From: Candida dubliniensis CD36
Lineage: Eukaryota > Ascomycota > Pichiomycetes > Serinales > Debaryomycetaceae
DNA length: 64,000 bases
Reading direction: 5' to 3'
Assembly: GCF_000026945.1 (NCBI RefSeq)
Contig: NC_012861.1
Location: forward strand, 496,001-560,000
Shown: piece by piece, positions 36,948-45,725 of the stretch
How positions within the stretch are numbered: the first letter of the stretch is position 1
How the letters are laid out: each line of letters opens with the position of its first letter
Notes under the pieces: generated by a model
The model's database searches: none
What the model was told of the DNA's origin: nothing
What the model saw: the letters and a program-made list of their open reading frames with translations, nothing else
Translations under genes and position numbers: made by a program

Positions 36948-37338
36948 GCATAGACACTTACTTTCATTATTTCTTTTATGGTTTTTATTATTTTCATCCG
37001 AATTTGAATTTATAGATTAATATTTTCTTTTCGTTTATTCATTTAATAGTTTAACAATTTTAGTGCATATGGCTTGCCTACTCACTTTTTATAATATATG
37101 GTATGTTTTGTTTCTCATGTGGGAGCCAACCAGTAACTAATCAATTTTAAAGCAAAAAGAGTTTCATCATCTCCTAATAGAGAGGACGACAAAAAAAAGT
37201 GGAGATTTTTATGATATGATTTTTGACAGTATTACAATCAGAGAATATACAGCATACACAATACTAGATTACCACCAATACTGGGTGTAAAATAAGAAAT
37301 ACATAATTTTTACAGATTCATCAATATCAAGACTAATA
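36948..37338. other. Intergenic between convergent ZRT2 and PI-PLC genes
   Basis: 391 bases between two stop codons, AT-rich. No gene or structured element was recognised. Confidence 0.6.
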
Positions 37339-38226
37339 CTAAAAATTAGTATCAATTAAAGCTTCAGGCAACTTCCAGTTGTCAGTTTCGGCATAATCCA
37401 ACACAATGATACCAACACCTTTATGAAAAGTTTCTTCGATATTACCTTTAATCATAGCTTCAGCAATAGGCTGTGGCCAACATGATTGATCGAAAAAATT
37501 CGAGGCCGAAGTGAAATTAAGGAATACTTTGTCATCACTATTAGAAGTATAGTCTTGTGCTCTCTTGGCCAAATCTTTAACGTAATCGATCTTCTTTGGC
37601 AAATCGTCAGCACTGTTCACTTCACAAAAATCTTGAACCACAAACTGACCACGGTCATCGTTGGTGGTATTGTAAGCCCAAGACGAGGCAGAGAACCCAA
37701 ACTGTTTCTTCAACTGTTCGTCTTGAACACCAAATCTTCTGAACAAAATGGCCTTGCCTCTAGCATCACCAACTTTTGGAATGTCGGTGTTCAAATACCA
37801 CCTGTCCTTATTTGGGTTAACATATTTATCCCAAATCAATTTGCCAAATTCATCTTGAGAATTGTCCCAATCATCGGACCCTTCTTGCTTGATAGACACA
37901 ATTACCGTTTCCGAAGAATTGTGTGCTAAAAATTTATAAACTTCCTCTAATGTATCATTCAATTTCAATGGGAAAGGGATCTTGACAGGGAATTTGCCAT
38001 GAATAACTTGTAAGTCCTTGACATCATTACCAACAAACAATTTTCCAACTCTAATGTCAAGAAATCTCACTCCATGCTCCAATTGCTCAGTGACACTTGC
38101 CCCCTGACATTGAACAGATGGCAATGCAGTATGACAAGCAGCAGAATTATGAGTTCCTGGGATTGACAATTTCGAGATTTTGGTATTGTTGTCAATATCC
38201 TTTAACCAAGTTTTGTAGTCGACCAT
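37339..38226 (-). CDS. PLC3: Bacterial-type phosphatidylinositol-specific phospholipase C
   Basis: 295 residues, the size of single-domain bacterial PI-PLC rather than of eukaryotic PLC. The X-box catalytic His sits in IPGTHNSAACHT (about residues 24-35), followed by GVRFLDIRVGK and the second His in VIHGKFPVK. There is no PH, EF-hand, Y or C2 domain and no signal peptide in the first residues. Such enzymes cleave phosphatidylinositol (or GPI) to diacylglycerol and inositol cyclic phosphate. C. albicans carries two nearly identical genes of this kind, PLC2 and PLC3; the ZRT2 neighbourhood suggests PLC3, but the sequence alone cannot separate them. Confidence 0.85.
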   Translation of the reverse strand: MVDYKTWLKDIDNNTKISKLSIPGTHNSAACHTALPSVQCQGASVTEQLEHGVRFLDIRVGKLFVGNDVKDLQVIHGKFPVKIPFPLKLNDTLEEVYKFLAHNSSETVIVSIKQEGSDDWDNSQDEFGKLIWDKYVNPNKDRWYLNTDIPKVGDARGKAILFRRFGVQDEQLKKQFGFSASSWAYNTTNDDRGQFVVQDFCEVNSADDLPKKIDYVKDLAKRAQDYTSNSDDKVFLNFTSASNFFDQSCWPQPIAEAMIKGNIEETFHKGVGIIVLDYAETDNWKLPEALIDTNF

Positions 38227-38609
38227 TATTGAAAGATTTCAATGAATATGTTAGGTTTAAGTGGTAGAAAAAAAGAAAAAAACTAATCAAGAACAAGGAG
38301 TAGGGGCAAATTCACGGAGTCAAAGTTCTAATCGATTATATTTATAATATATAATTTATGGCACACTTACTTATAAGCTGAAATGACGGTTTCGATTGCT
38401 ACAAGATTGTTTTAAATATGAATATGCATTAGTTTAAAATCTACATACACAATAACCAAGTCTGATAGAAAGCGTGAAATTACCTGAAATTGCTAAATGA
38501 GCTGCAGGAACGCCTAAATAACAACTGAAATTTTACTATTATCAAATTCTCTCCACATTCTTGTAAGGTTTCGTGTCGCAACGAAAATTCATACATTGCC
38601 TTATTAAAT
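38227..38609. other. Intergenic: PI-PLC promoter and 3' flank of sugar transporter gene
   Basis: 383 bases. A small minus-strand frame (38480-38689) overlaps the 3' end of the transporter gene and is not supported. No motif was recognised. Confidence 0.5.
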
Positions 38610-40121
38610 CTATGAAAAACGCTCCCACACGTCATGAGAATGAGTGAAGCCTTTAGTTTCAGGAACATAGTGGTAGAATCCAAAACCATACACCAATGAG
38701 TTTATAACAAAAACCCAAAACACCATCCCAATACCAAAAGTATCTGTTAAAACTGGGAAGAGTATCGCTACCAACATATTTGAACCCCAATTCATAACTG
38801 TACCTAAAGATTGAGCCGTAGCGACAACATCATGGCCAGTAAACTCACTTATCATTAAGAAAGGGAGTGGTCCCAAACCCAATGCCCATCCAGTAACAAA
38901 TCCAATACAGGCTGTGACAACCGCAATATCGTATCTGTTTGGTATACCAACGGCCAAGATGGTAGTGCAAACTGCACACATTGTTATGCTTGTCATTAGT
39001 AACGGCTTCCTTCCCCATTTATCAATTAACGGAGCTACAGCAATTGATGCTGCCACGTTTGTTCCGGAAAAGACGCAGTTAAGTACCAAGACAAGATTTC
39101 CAGTGTTAGATCCGCTGAATAGTTTATTTAAAATTTTAACACCATAGTACGTAATTGCATTTATACCAACTAGCTGTTGTCCCGTCATAATCAACACAAC
39201 AGCAATCATCTGCTTGCGATACTTTCGTTCCATAAAAAAATCTTTAGTTGGAATCAGTGGAAGGTTTTGTGACAGTGAAGAGCCATCAGATAACAACAGA
39301 CTAACTTCATCATCAGGAGAGCTATTTGTTGTCAAGTTTCCCCAATGTTGGATTTCATGATTCACTGTTGATTCATCAGATCTCAACCCCTTTAATATGA
39401 ATGTAGCCCGTTCTACATCATTCTTTGCCATGGTTAACCATTTGGGGGACTCAGGGACAGTCAACAAACCAACAAATTGAACAACGCCAATTAAGCCTGC
39501 CACTAAAAATATCAACCTCCATTGCTGGTCATTGGAGTAAACGTATGATACAATCTGTGCAACAAATATTCCTACTGACACAGCTAATTGCATTAATGAA
39601 CCCAATAACCCTCTATGATTGAGAGGTGCCAACTCATTAATTAATATTGGAGATACAATCAACGAGCTCCCAGCACCAACCCCACTAAATATTCTCCCTA
39701 GATTAATCTGCCAAACGGTTTGACTAAAACTCATCGAGAATGATCCCAAGACATAGAACAAAGCAGAAATGATACACAAGTGCTTTCTTCCATAATTTGT
39801 AGATATTGATGTAATGCCCAATATTATTGAAGCAAGCAAACCACCAATAGTAAACATTGTTGTGATTAGAGCAACACCTTGTTCTGTCATATTTATGCAT
39901 TGATTGAAATGGAAATGGGACCAAACAGTATCTTTGTATGAAGGTAAAGGTCCTGGTTTTTTGAAATTACAGGACAACACATCTGCAGGTGCATTTAGTT
40001 CAGCTAAATGATATCCAAATTGTAAAGCTGATAGGCATATAATAAATGTGGACCATCCTAGAAGCGGAGTGATGCTATGTCTTTTATCAAGAAAGTTGTG
40101 TTTAGAGGTAGTGCTCGGCAT
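38610..40121 (-). CDS. VPS73: Sugar-porter-family transporter, Vps73/YBR241C-like
   Basis: 503 residues, 12 helices. The N-terminal QFGYHLAELNAPADVLSC is almost the same as the start of yeast YBR241C and Vps73 (YGYHIAELNAPQEFLSC type). Sugar-porter signatures are present: NYGRKH, GRIFSGVGAGSSLIVSPILINELAPLNHRG, PESPKWL, DKWGRKPLL, VPETKG. The Gln-Gln in MTGQQLVGINAITYYGVK is the usual helix-7 sugar site. The yeast proteins are vacuolar (Vps73 is needed for vacuolar protein sorting) and their substrate is unproven. A Ser-rich central loop (about 250-285) is longer than usual. C. albicans HGT hexose transporters are related, but this clade is distinct. Confidence 0.8.
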   Translation of the reverse strand: MPSTTSKHNFLDKRHSITPLLGWSTFIICLSALQFGYHLAELNAPADVLSCNFKKPGPLPSYKDTVWSHFHFNQCINMTEQGVALITTMFTIGGLLASIILGITSISTNYGRKHLCIISALFYVLGSFSMSFSQTVWQINLGRIFSGVGAGSSLIVSPILINELAPLNHRGLLGSLMQLAVSVGIFVAQIVSYVYSNDQQWRLIFLVAGLIGVVQFVGLLTVPESPKWLTMAKNDVERATFILKGLRSDESTVNHEIQHWGNLTTNSSPDDEVSLLLSDGSSLSQNLPLIPTKDFFMERKYRKQMIAVVLIMTGQQLVGINAITYYGVKILNKLFSGSNTGNLVLVLNCVFSGTNVAASIAVAPLIDKWGRKPLLMTSITMCAVCTTILAVGIPNRYDIAVVTACIGFVTGWALGLGPLPFLMISEFTGHDVVATAQSLGTVMNWGSNMLVAILFPVLTDTFGIGMVFWVFVINSLVYGFGFYHYVPETKGFTHSHDVWERFS

Positions 40122-40937
40122 GACTTAGAGATCGTTGACTCTCCAAAACAAAGAACTGAAACAATTAGTCAAATCCACCTTTTTATTTTTTATGGACTCT
40201 TGATGTATTATATACCTCTTCAAAATTGGGTTGTTTGCAAAAGGCTACCACAACCGCACCGGCATCGCGAATGATTTTCAAAGTTATCTTTTGATGTGAA
40301 ATTTGATCTGACTTCCGGCCATTTGCGAAATGTAGTGGGGCCGAACTCACTTAACAATAGCAAACAAGAAAAAAAAAAAAAAAAAAAAAAACAGCAAACT
40401 AAGCCGGACACCCGAATCGTTATATTACTGAAGTTTATCGCACGTATATTCCATCAAAGCATTCATGACGTCAGTAATAGGTTTCTACTGGAATTCATTA
40501 GAGCCTTTATGCAAAATCAAGATAATAACCTAAAAAAGTCCTAAAAGTCAGAACAGTTGCAATTTAATAAGGTTACTTACTTAGATGACTGCATATGAAC
40601 CCCGAAATTTTACAGAGTCATTTCTAAACAAAATAATGTAATAATAATATATATATCGACGTTGAATTTGATTCGCAATGATGTGAAGAAACGATTCAAA
40701 GGCGGTGAGCTTGATATGGAATGGTAGGTATGAATTATGATGGTCCAGCCAGTGAGAATTTTCCCATGATTCGCATTTGGCAGAACACCGAAATCTAACA
40801 GAGAGACATATAAAAAGAAAGTGAAGTAAGAAAAAAATCATTACTACCTACGAAACTCAGAGTTTCTTGAAACTAAACACCTTATCATTAAAAAGTCCGA
40901 GCGAAGAAAGCCAAACCCAACTTACCAAGCACCCATC
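40122..40937. promoter_or_regulatory. Divergent promoter region of VPS73-like gene and SDH8
   Basis: 816 bases. It contains an A23 run (40369-40391), a perfect TGACGTCA (40466-40473) and a GAGTCAT (40615-40621, reverse of ATGACTC). Three short frames overlap it on both strands; none has family features. Confidence 0.55.
40466..40473. promoter_or_regulatory. CRE/ATF palindrome TGACGTCA
   Basis: A perfect 8-bp CRE, the binding site type of fungal ATF/CREB factors such as Sko1. It is about 345 bases upstream of the VPS73-like start and 465 upstream of SDH8; which gene it serves is unknown. Confidence 0.5.
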
Positions 40938-41348
40938 ATGTTAGCAAGAATATTTAAACATCCTTTAAATTTAGGCACCTTAAGAGCAAATACTTCATCT
41001 ATTCGATACTTTAGTCCGCCATCAAAATTCGATTTTCAGCCCGGGCCACCAAGGTTACCGAAAGAACAACAAAAAGAATTTGAGAAATTACAAAGCATAG
41101 CTAATTCACAAATTGCTATTGAAGAATATAACGATCAAATTGCCCAACAACAAGCTGAGGGTAGTATGCAAGAGCCGAAAGCTCCAATCGTGAATTCCGA
41201 GATTGGCTCATTTTCCAGCTTGAAACTTGTTCCTGATTTTGAAGGTGATGTTAATCCCAAAACCGGTGAAAGAGGTGGACCAAAGCAGGAACCCTTGAAG
41301 CACACGAAAGACGAATGGAGCTTTAATGGCAGGGTTATCGATTTCTGA
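40938..41348 (+). CDS. SDH8: Succinate dehydrogenase assembly factor SdhAF4
   Basis: 136 residues (yeast Sdh8/Fmp21 is 138). The N terminus is a mitochondrial presequence (MLARIFKHPLNLGTLRANTSSIRYFSPP). The end carries the DUF1674/SDHAF4 signature: FEGDVNPKTGERGGPKQEPLKH, then DEWSFNGRVIDF. SdhAF4 binds the FAD-loaded Sdh1 subunit in the matrix and helps it join Sdh2 while limiting ROS. The linker between the two regions is Gln/Glu-rich. It begins after a long divergent promoter. Confidence 0.92.
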   Translation: MLARIFKHPLNLGTLRANTSSIRYFSPPSKFDFQPGPPRLPKEQQKEFEKLQSIANSQIAIEEYNDQIAQQQAEGSMQEPKAPIVNSEIGSFSSLKLVPDFEGDVNPKTGERGGPKQEPLKHTKDEWSFNGRVIDF

Positions 41349-42013
41349 GTTATATCTGTGCTGTGATGTTTTCCGCAGTTTTATTTAATGAATATAAGAT
41401 AGTTCTATGTTTCAAATAGTCTAAAGGAGTACTAAAGACCAATCAGTTTTAGGTTGCAATACATAATTGTGAACGGGTCAACTCTTGGTTAGCTGATCAA
41501 TGCTTATCGTTCTGTTTAATAATTATAATATTTTTTTTTTTTTTTTTTTTTAAAAAAAACACATTAACTAACAAGCTCTGTTCGTTTGTTTGATCCTTCA
41601 TATATATCGCTTATTCTAGAATCTAATTGTTCGGATCAAGATTACTTACCACACAACGAAGAGCTGAACTCAAAACCAATTCTCAAAGTATGGTGCATAC
41701 GAAATTGCCTTAATACAAAAATCCCCGATATTCTTAAATATGTTCCAAGACCATAATTCACATAAAGAATATTTATATAAATTTATAAATACCATAAACT
41801 AGCATTGGACTGATCTATTTGTAATAACTGTTTCTCAACAACAATTAAGAACCACAATGTAGAAAGAGAACGAAAAACAAAGGTAGTGTCTCTTCGGTTA
41901 AATATTTGAAAGTGCTTTATGGAAAGGTATCGCTATTTTTGTGATGCCCACAGGATACTGTATCCTAGCTCAATGTAATATCATTCACATAAAAAAAGAA
42001 AACCGCTTACTGA
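41349..42013. other. Intergenic: SDH8 3' flank and RRN7 promoter
   Basis: 665 bases with a T22 run (about 41529-41550) and AT-rich sequence. No gene was recognised. Confidence 0.55.
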
Positions 42014-43327
42014 ATGTCACGACAAGATTGGTTCACAGGTCCAGTATGTGGGACTGACAATTGTCGATCACGAATTTATAGAAATCAGGATGGGTTGACA
42101 ATATGTAAATTCGGACATGTGTTGGAAGGGGCGGTGGAGTACAACGATGATCCAGAAGCAGGAGGAATAGTTCAAACTAGAAGATTAAACACAATTTCGT
42201 TTGATGAAAGAGGGCAGTTGTCTAGTGCTGTTATTTCCAATTCACAAAACATCAAACCAAGACTGGACCGACTATATGGTGAAGATGCCGTGACTTTGTA
42301 TTATAGGTGTTTCCAAATTCTATTGAAAAAAGAATTGGATATTTTTATTGACTTATTTTTCAGTGAAGGTATAAGACATGATTTGACGTTGATTGTGAAA
42401 AACAACTGGGCGAAAGTATTATCAACTGACGAACTTCAAGAGACTCATCCGAAACGACAAGTCTTGGATACGTTAGATTTGATTTGCATGATTTATATTT
42501 CGGCTCTCCAATTACAAGCATATCCTATTTATATCCCTGACTTGATAGATAACATTAAATCAAATGCAATTCCATATATAAGAACCCTTCATTTGATTCC
42601 CAAACACATGTTAGACCAATTGCCTACCGTGTATCATAATAGATTGCAACCTTATTCTTTACCGGAGAACGGCCAGATATATAAACGCTTACAAACCGCA
42701 GGGTCAAGAACTGTTGGAGCGACTTTAAAAATACCGACAAGTTTTTATTTTCCATTTATGTTCCGAGTATTGTCTGAGCATTTTTTATTGGTTAATGCAG
42801 TTGATTTATTCTTGTCTGCGTTCAACTTATTAAAATCTGCGCTGTATTTTGAAATTAGTTTCCGAACCAAAAAGTTCATCCAAAAGTTCCCAGAGATTCA
42901 TATTTCGTCGGTACTAATAATACTAATTAGGGAGAATTTTCGAAGTAACGATGACTTGAAATCTTGGTTATATGAATTGAACAAATATGAACAGAACAAT
43001 GAATACAATTCAGGTGGCACCTCATTACTAAATTGGTCTGACAACAAAGTTGAAAAATATTGCGATTGGATATATGATAACCTTATACCAAAGAAAGCCA
43101 AGTTGAACGACGATAATACAGAGGCTTTAAATACTATGGAAAAGAGGTTGTTCCAGATTTTCAGTCTAGAGAACGATATAGAGAGTACGCCACAAAAAAC
43201 AAATGAAACTTCATTGTACCTTGCCTTACGAAATATAATGAAGGGCAGTGAGTTGAAAGAAAGAGGTGATTTTCAAGCATTGGATGTGAAACTTGATGCA
43301 AAGCTATCAAATCTATTGGGTCTCTAG
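42014..43327 (+). CDS. RRN7: RNA polymerase I core factor subunit Rrn7
   Basis: 437 residues (yeast Rrn7 is 514). The N-terminal zinc ribbon uses Cys12, Cys17, Cys31 and His35 (GPVCGTDNCRSR...ICKFGHVLEG), the CX4CXnCX3H pattern typical of Rrn7/TAF1B. The B-reader/linker region follows (TRRLNTISF), then two degenerate TFIIB-like cyclin folds (about 85-330), with LQLQAYPIYIPDLIDNIKSNAIPYI. Rrn7, with Rrn6 and Rrn11, forms core factor, which recruits Pol I to the rDNA promoter. It is tail-to-tail with BNA3. Confidence 0.88.
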   Translation: MSRQDWFTGPVCGTDNCRSRIYRNQDGLTICKFGHVLEGAVEYNDDPEAGGIVQTRRLNTISFDERGQLSSAVISNSQNIKPRLDRLYGEDAVTLYYRCFQILLKKELDIFIDLFFSEGIRHDLTLIVKNNWAKVLSTDELQETHPKRQVLDTLDLICMIYISALQLQAYPIYIPDLIDNIKSNAIPYIRTLHLIPKHMLDQLPTVYHNRLQPYSLPENGQIYKRLQTAGSRTVGATLKIPTSFYFPFMFRVLSEHFLLVNAVDLFLSAFNLLKSALYFEISFRTKKFIQKFPEIHISSVLIILIRENFRSNDDLKSWLYELNKYEQNNEYNSGGTSLLNWSDNKVEKYCDWIYDNLIPKKAKLNDDNTEALNTMEKRLFQIFSLENDIESTPQKTNETSLYLALRNIMKGSELKERGDFQALDVKLDAKLSNLLGL

Positions 43328-44030
43328 ATGATTGCTGATGAGTCGAGCCGGTATTATTTCTCTTTCTTGCTTTCATTGATAACATGCTTGATGTTGTCAT
43401 GGACTTAGAAGCTGAAATACATTATATAAAAATACAGCTGGAGAGTTTTCAAAACTCAACGTACTGCAGCCATATTTCAGAGTCTCACACTTTACAGTTG
43501 CTGGTTGTGTCCTCATTTAAAAGAAGTTTTACGAAGTTCATAATTGATTGTTGGATTCAACCAGTTTTATCAGCATAGAAGTAACAATACTTGTCTAAAA
43601 GGTTTCTGTGACACTTTTTAATTAATATCTGCACACATTTTCTCAAACAAAAATATTCAGTGGTCTGATTTATTCCTTGCTTGATGTTGCAATGATTTGA
43701 ATACCTTGGTTCAAAAGGCAGAATATTAACGTATGCAAATCAAGAGTTGGTACTACATCAAATGGTGTCGTTGAATAAAGCATTTTGCATACAAGACATA
43801 GTTACCGTTTGAATACGATTTTTTTTGTTCAAAATATTGGATAACAAAGTGGTTACTAAAATTAGGCAAGGCCGAGGGAAAGCCATACAGAAGATTACAA
43901 TTTCTTTGAAACAACCTTCGTTATTACCTCGAAGAAGAGTAAATTGTTTAAATAAAGAAAAAAAAGCCTACTACAATCTAACATTTATTCAGATGTATAT
44001 CGGACTATCCCCCTCAAAAACAATTGGGGT
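43328..44030. other. Intergenic between convergent RRN7 and BNA3
   Basis: 703 bases. Two plus-strand frames (43384-43578, and a TTG-started frame from 43825 that runs antisense into BNA3) were examined and not supported. No RNA gene was seen. Confidence 0.5.
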
Positions 44031-45392
44031 TTATAAAAAGTCTTTTAATTTTTTCAATCTCTCCACTGCATCTTCTAAAACAGCATCATCTTTGCAAACA
44101 GCAAATCTGACACAATTTTCCAAGCCGTTCCCCTTTCTGTTTGATTCGGTCAAAAACTCTGTGGGCGGGATTCCAACAACTCCAATTTCTTTGATCAACC
44201 AATACGCCAACTTGAAATCTAAAGTGCCACGATCACTGATGGTCTCAGGAAACTCATAATCTGCAGGTATCTTCACCTTCAGCAAGTTCACCAACACAAA
44301 GTACCCTCCTTCAGCAACAGTGTAGGGTAATCCCAAATCGTCAAATACCTTGGTGAATATTTTGTACTTGTGCTCATACTCCTTTCGAGTGGTCTCAAAA
44401 TAGTTGGTTTTCTCTGCCTGCTCAAATCCCTGCGACACTGCCTGTTGCAATGGTGCTGGGGTCGAGAAACAAATTCTGGTGTGAGCTGCAGTTACAAATT
44501 TTATCAAATTGGCAGGGCCCTGAATATACCCTACTCTCCAACCAGTGGCGGCAAATGATTTCCCAGCAGAACCCACTGTCAATGTTCGTTCAGCCAACTC
44601 AGGTAACTGTGGTAATGCAGCCGGACGAGGAAACTTGTTTGTATAATACAAGTTCTCGTAAACCTCATCACTGACAAGGATTAGATTGTGGTCCACTGCA
44701 AGTTTTCCAATCTTGTACAATTCCTCCTCGGTGAAAACCTTGCCAATTGGGTTGTGTGGGGTATTTATCACAATGATCTTTGTCTTGTCAGTAATTGCAT
44801 TATTCAATCCTTCCCAGTCAATCTCCCAATCCTGGCCCGCGACAACCTCGTTGTCGAATTTCTTGGGATACTTAATTTCCACATACTTGATCTTCGCACC
44901 CGTCATTTCGACATTAGGGATGTACTGGTCAAAAAATGGTTCAAACACAATTACTTCATCGCCCGGGGTCAAGAAACCAAAGAAAATGGCAAACATTCCC
45001 TCATTTGCACCCGTGGTGATTTGAACTTCGTCGATCCCAACGGCACGTCCATATGACCGCGAGTAATGTTCTGCCACTTGTTTCAACAAGTTTGGGTTTC
45101 CGCGAGCATGTGCATATTGGTTGAATTGGGGTTTGGTCAATGCTTCGCCAACAGCGTTGATGGCAAACTCAGGAGGATTATAGGAGAAAAACCCTTGTCC
45201 CAAATTGACAATCGGCTCTCCTGATTCTTGTTGTGCTTGGGCTGCAGTTTCATTGATCAACGACCAAATATCTTTTTGTCCCGGCTTTTGATGAAAATAC
45301 GGATTATGCAAACTCGTTGGGTCTGTTGATTTGGTGGCCATGGCTCTGGATGTTCTGTACAATTGTCGTATTGGAGCTATCCGTTTTAACAT
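44031..45392 (-). CDS. BNA3: Kynurenine aminotransferase
   Basis: 453 residues (yeast Bna3 is 444). This is a fold-type I aminotransferase: GQGFFSYNPPEF near the N terminus, NTPHNPIGKVF (PLP-binding Asn), SDEVYENLYY, and the PLP lysine in SAGKSFAATGWRVGY. A C-terminal Arg lies in CVRFAVCKD. It transaminates kynurenine to kynurenic acid in the arylformamidase/NAD branch. Two ATGs matter. The first (45392) adds MLKRIAPIRQLYRTSRA, a basic amphipathic mitochondrial signal; the second (45341, MATKSTDP) starts the enzyme itself and would give a cytosolic form. Closely related enzymes are glutamine-phenylpyruvate/cysteine-conjugate transaminases. Confidence 0.92.
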   Translation of the reverse strand: MLKRIAPIRQLYRTSRAMATKSTDPTSLHNPYFHQKPGQKDIWSLINETAAQAQQESGEPIVNLGQGFFSYNPPEFAINAVGEALTKPQFNQYAHARGNPNLLKQVAEHYSRSYGRAVGIDEVQITTGANEGMFAIFFGFLTPGDEVIVFEPFFDQYIPNVEMTGAKIKYVEIKYPKKFDNEVVAGQDWEIDWEGLNNAITDKTKIIVINTPHNPIGKVFTEEELYKIGKLAVDHNLILVSDEVYENLYYTNKFPRPAALPQLPELAERTLTVGSAGKSFAATGWRVGYIQGPANLIKFVTAAHTRICFSTPAPLQQAVSQGFEQAEKTNYFETTRKEYEHKYKIFTKVFDDLGLPYTVAEGGYFVLVNLLKVKIPADYEFPETISDRGTLDFKLAYWLIKEIGVVGIPPTEFLTESNRKGNGLENCVRFAVCKDDAVLEDAVERLKKLKDFL

Positions 45393-45725
45393 AAAGATGT
45401 AAGAAAGAACAAAAAAAGAACAAACCGATCTCTTTTTTTAGAAAATAATTGTAACCACAAACAGATTATGTGATGTCGAAAAGTTGCATTTCGATATCTG
45501 ATATTTTTTGTTGTGTGCTAAATTTTACTCTGACTAATTGTGGCTCTTCGATTTGCAAGAGAGATAATAATAATCAGGAAAACTCAAATTCGGGAAGAAA
45601 CCGCGCCGATACCGCATCCACATCACTATTCTGGTAGCGCTCAATACATAAATAAATCAATAAATGAATAAATAAATTAAAGCTAATAATAGTATCTATA
45701 CTGTAATACACTGCATACTACACAC
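45393..45725. other. Intergenic: BNA3 promoter and MET1 3' flank
   Basis: 333 bases between two minus-strand genes. It includes a direct-repeat-like AAATAAAT cluster near 45650-45680. No gene was seen. Confidence 0.5.

Noticed and set aside
43825..44259. 144-codon plus-strand frame overlapping the BNA3 3' end
   Set aside because: It starts at TTG and its second half is antisense to BNA3 coding sequence.
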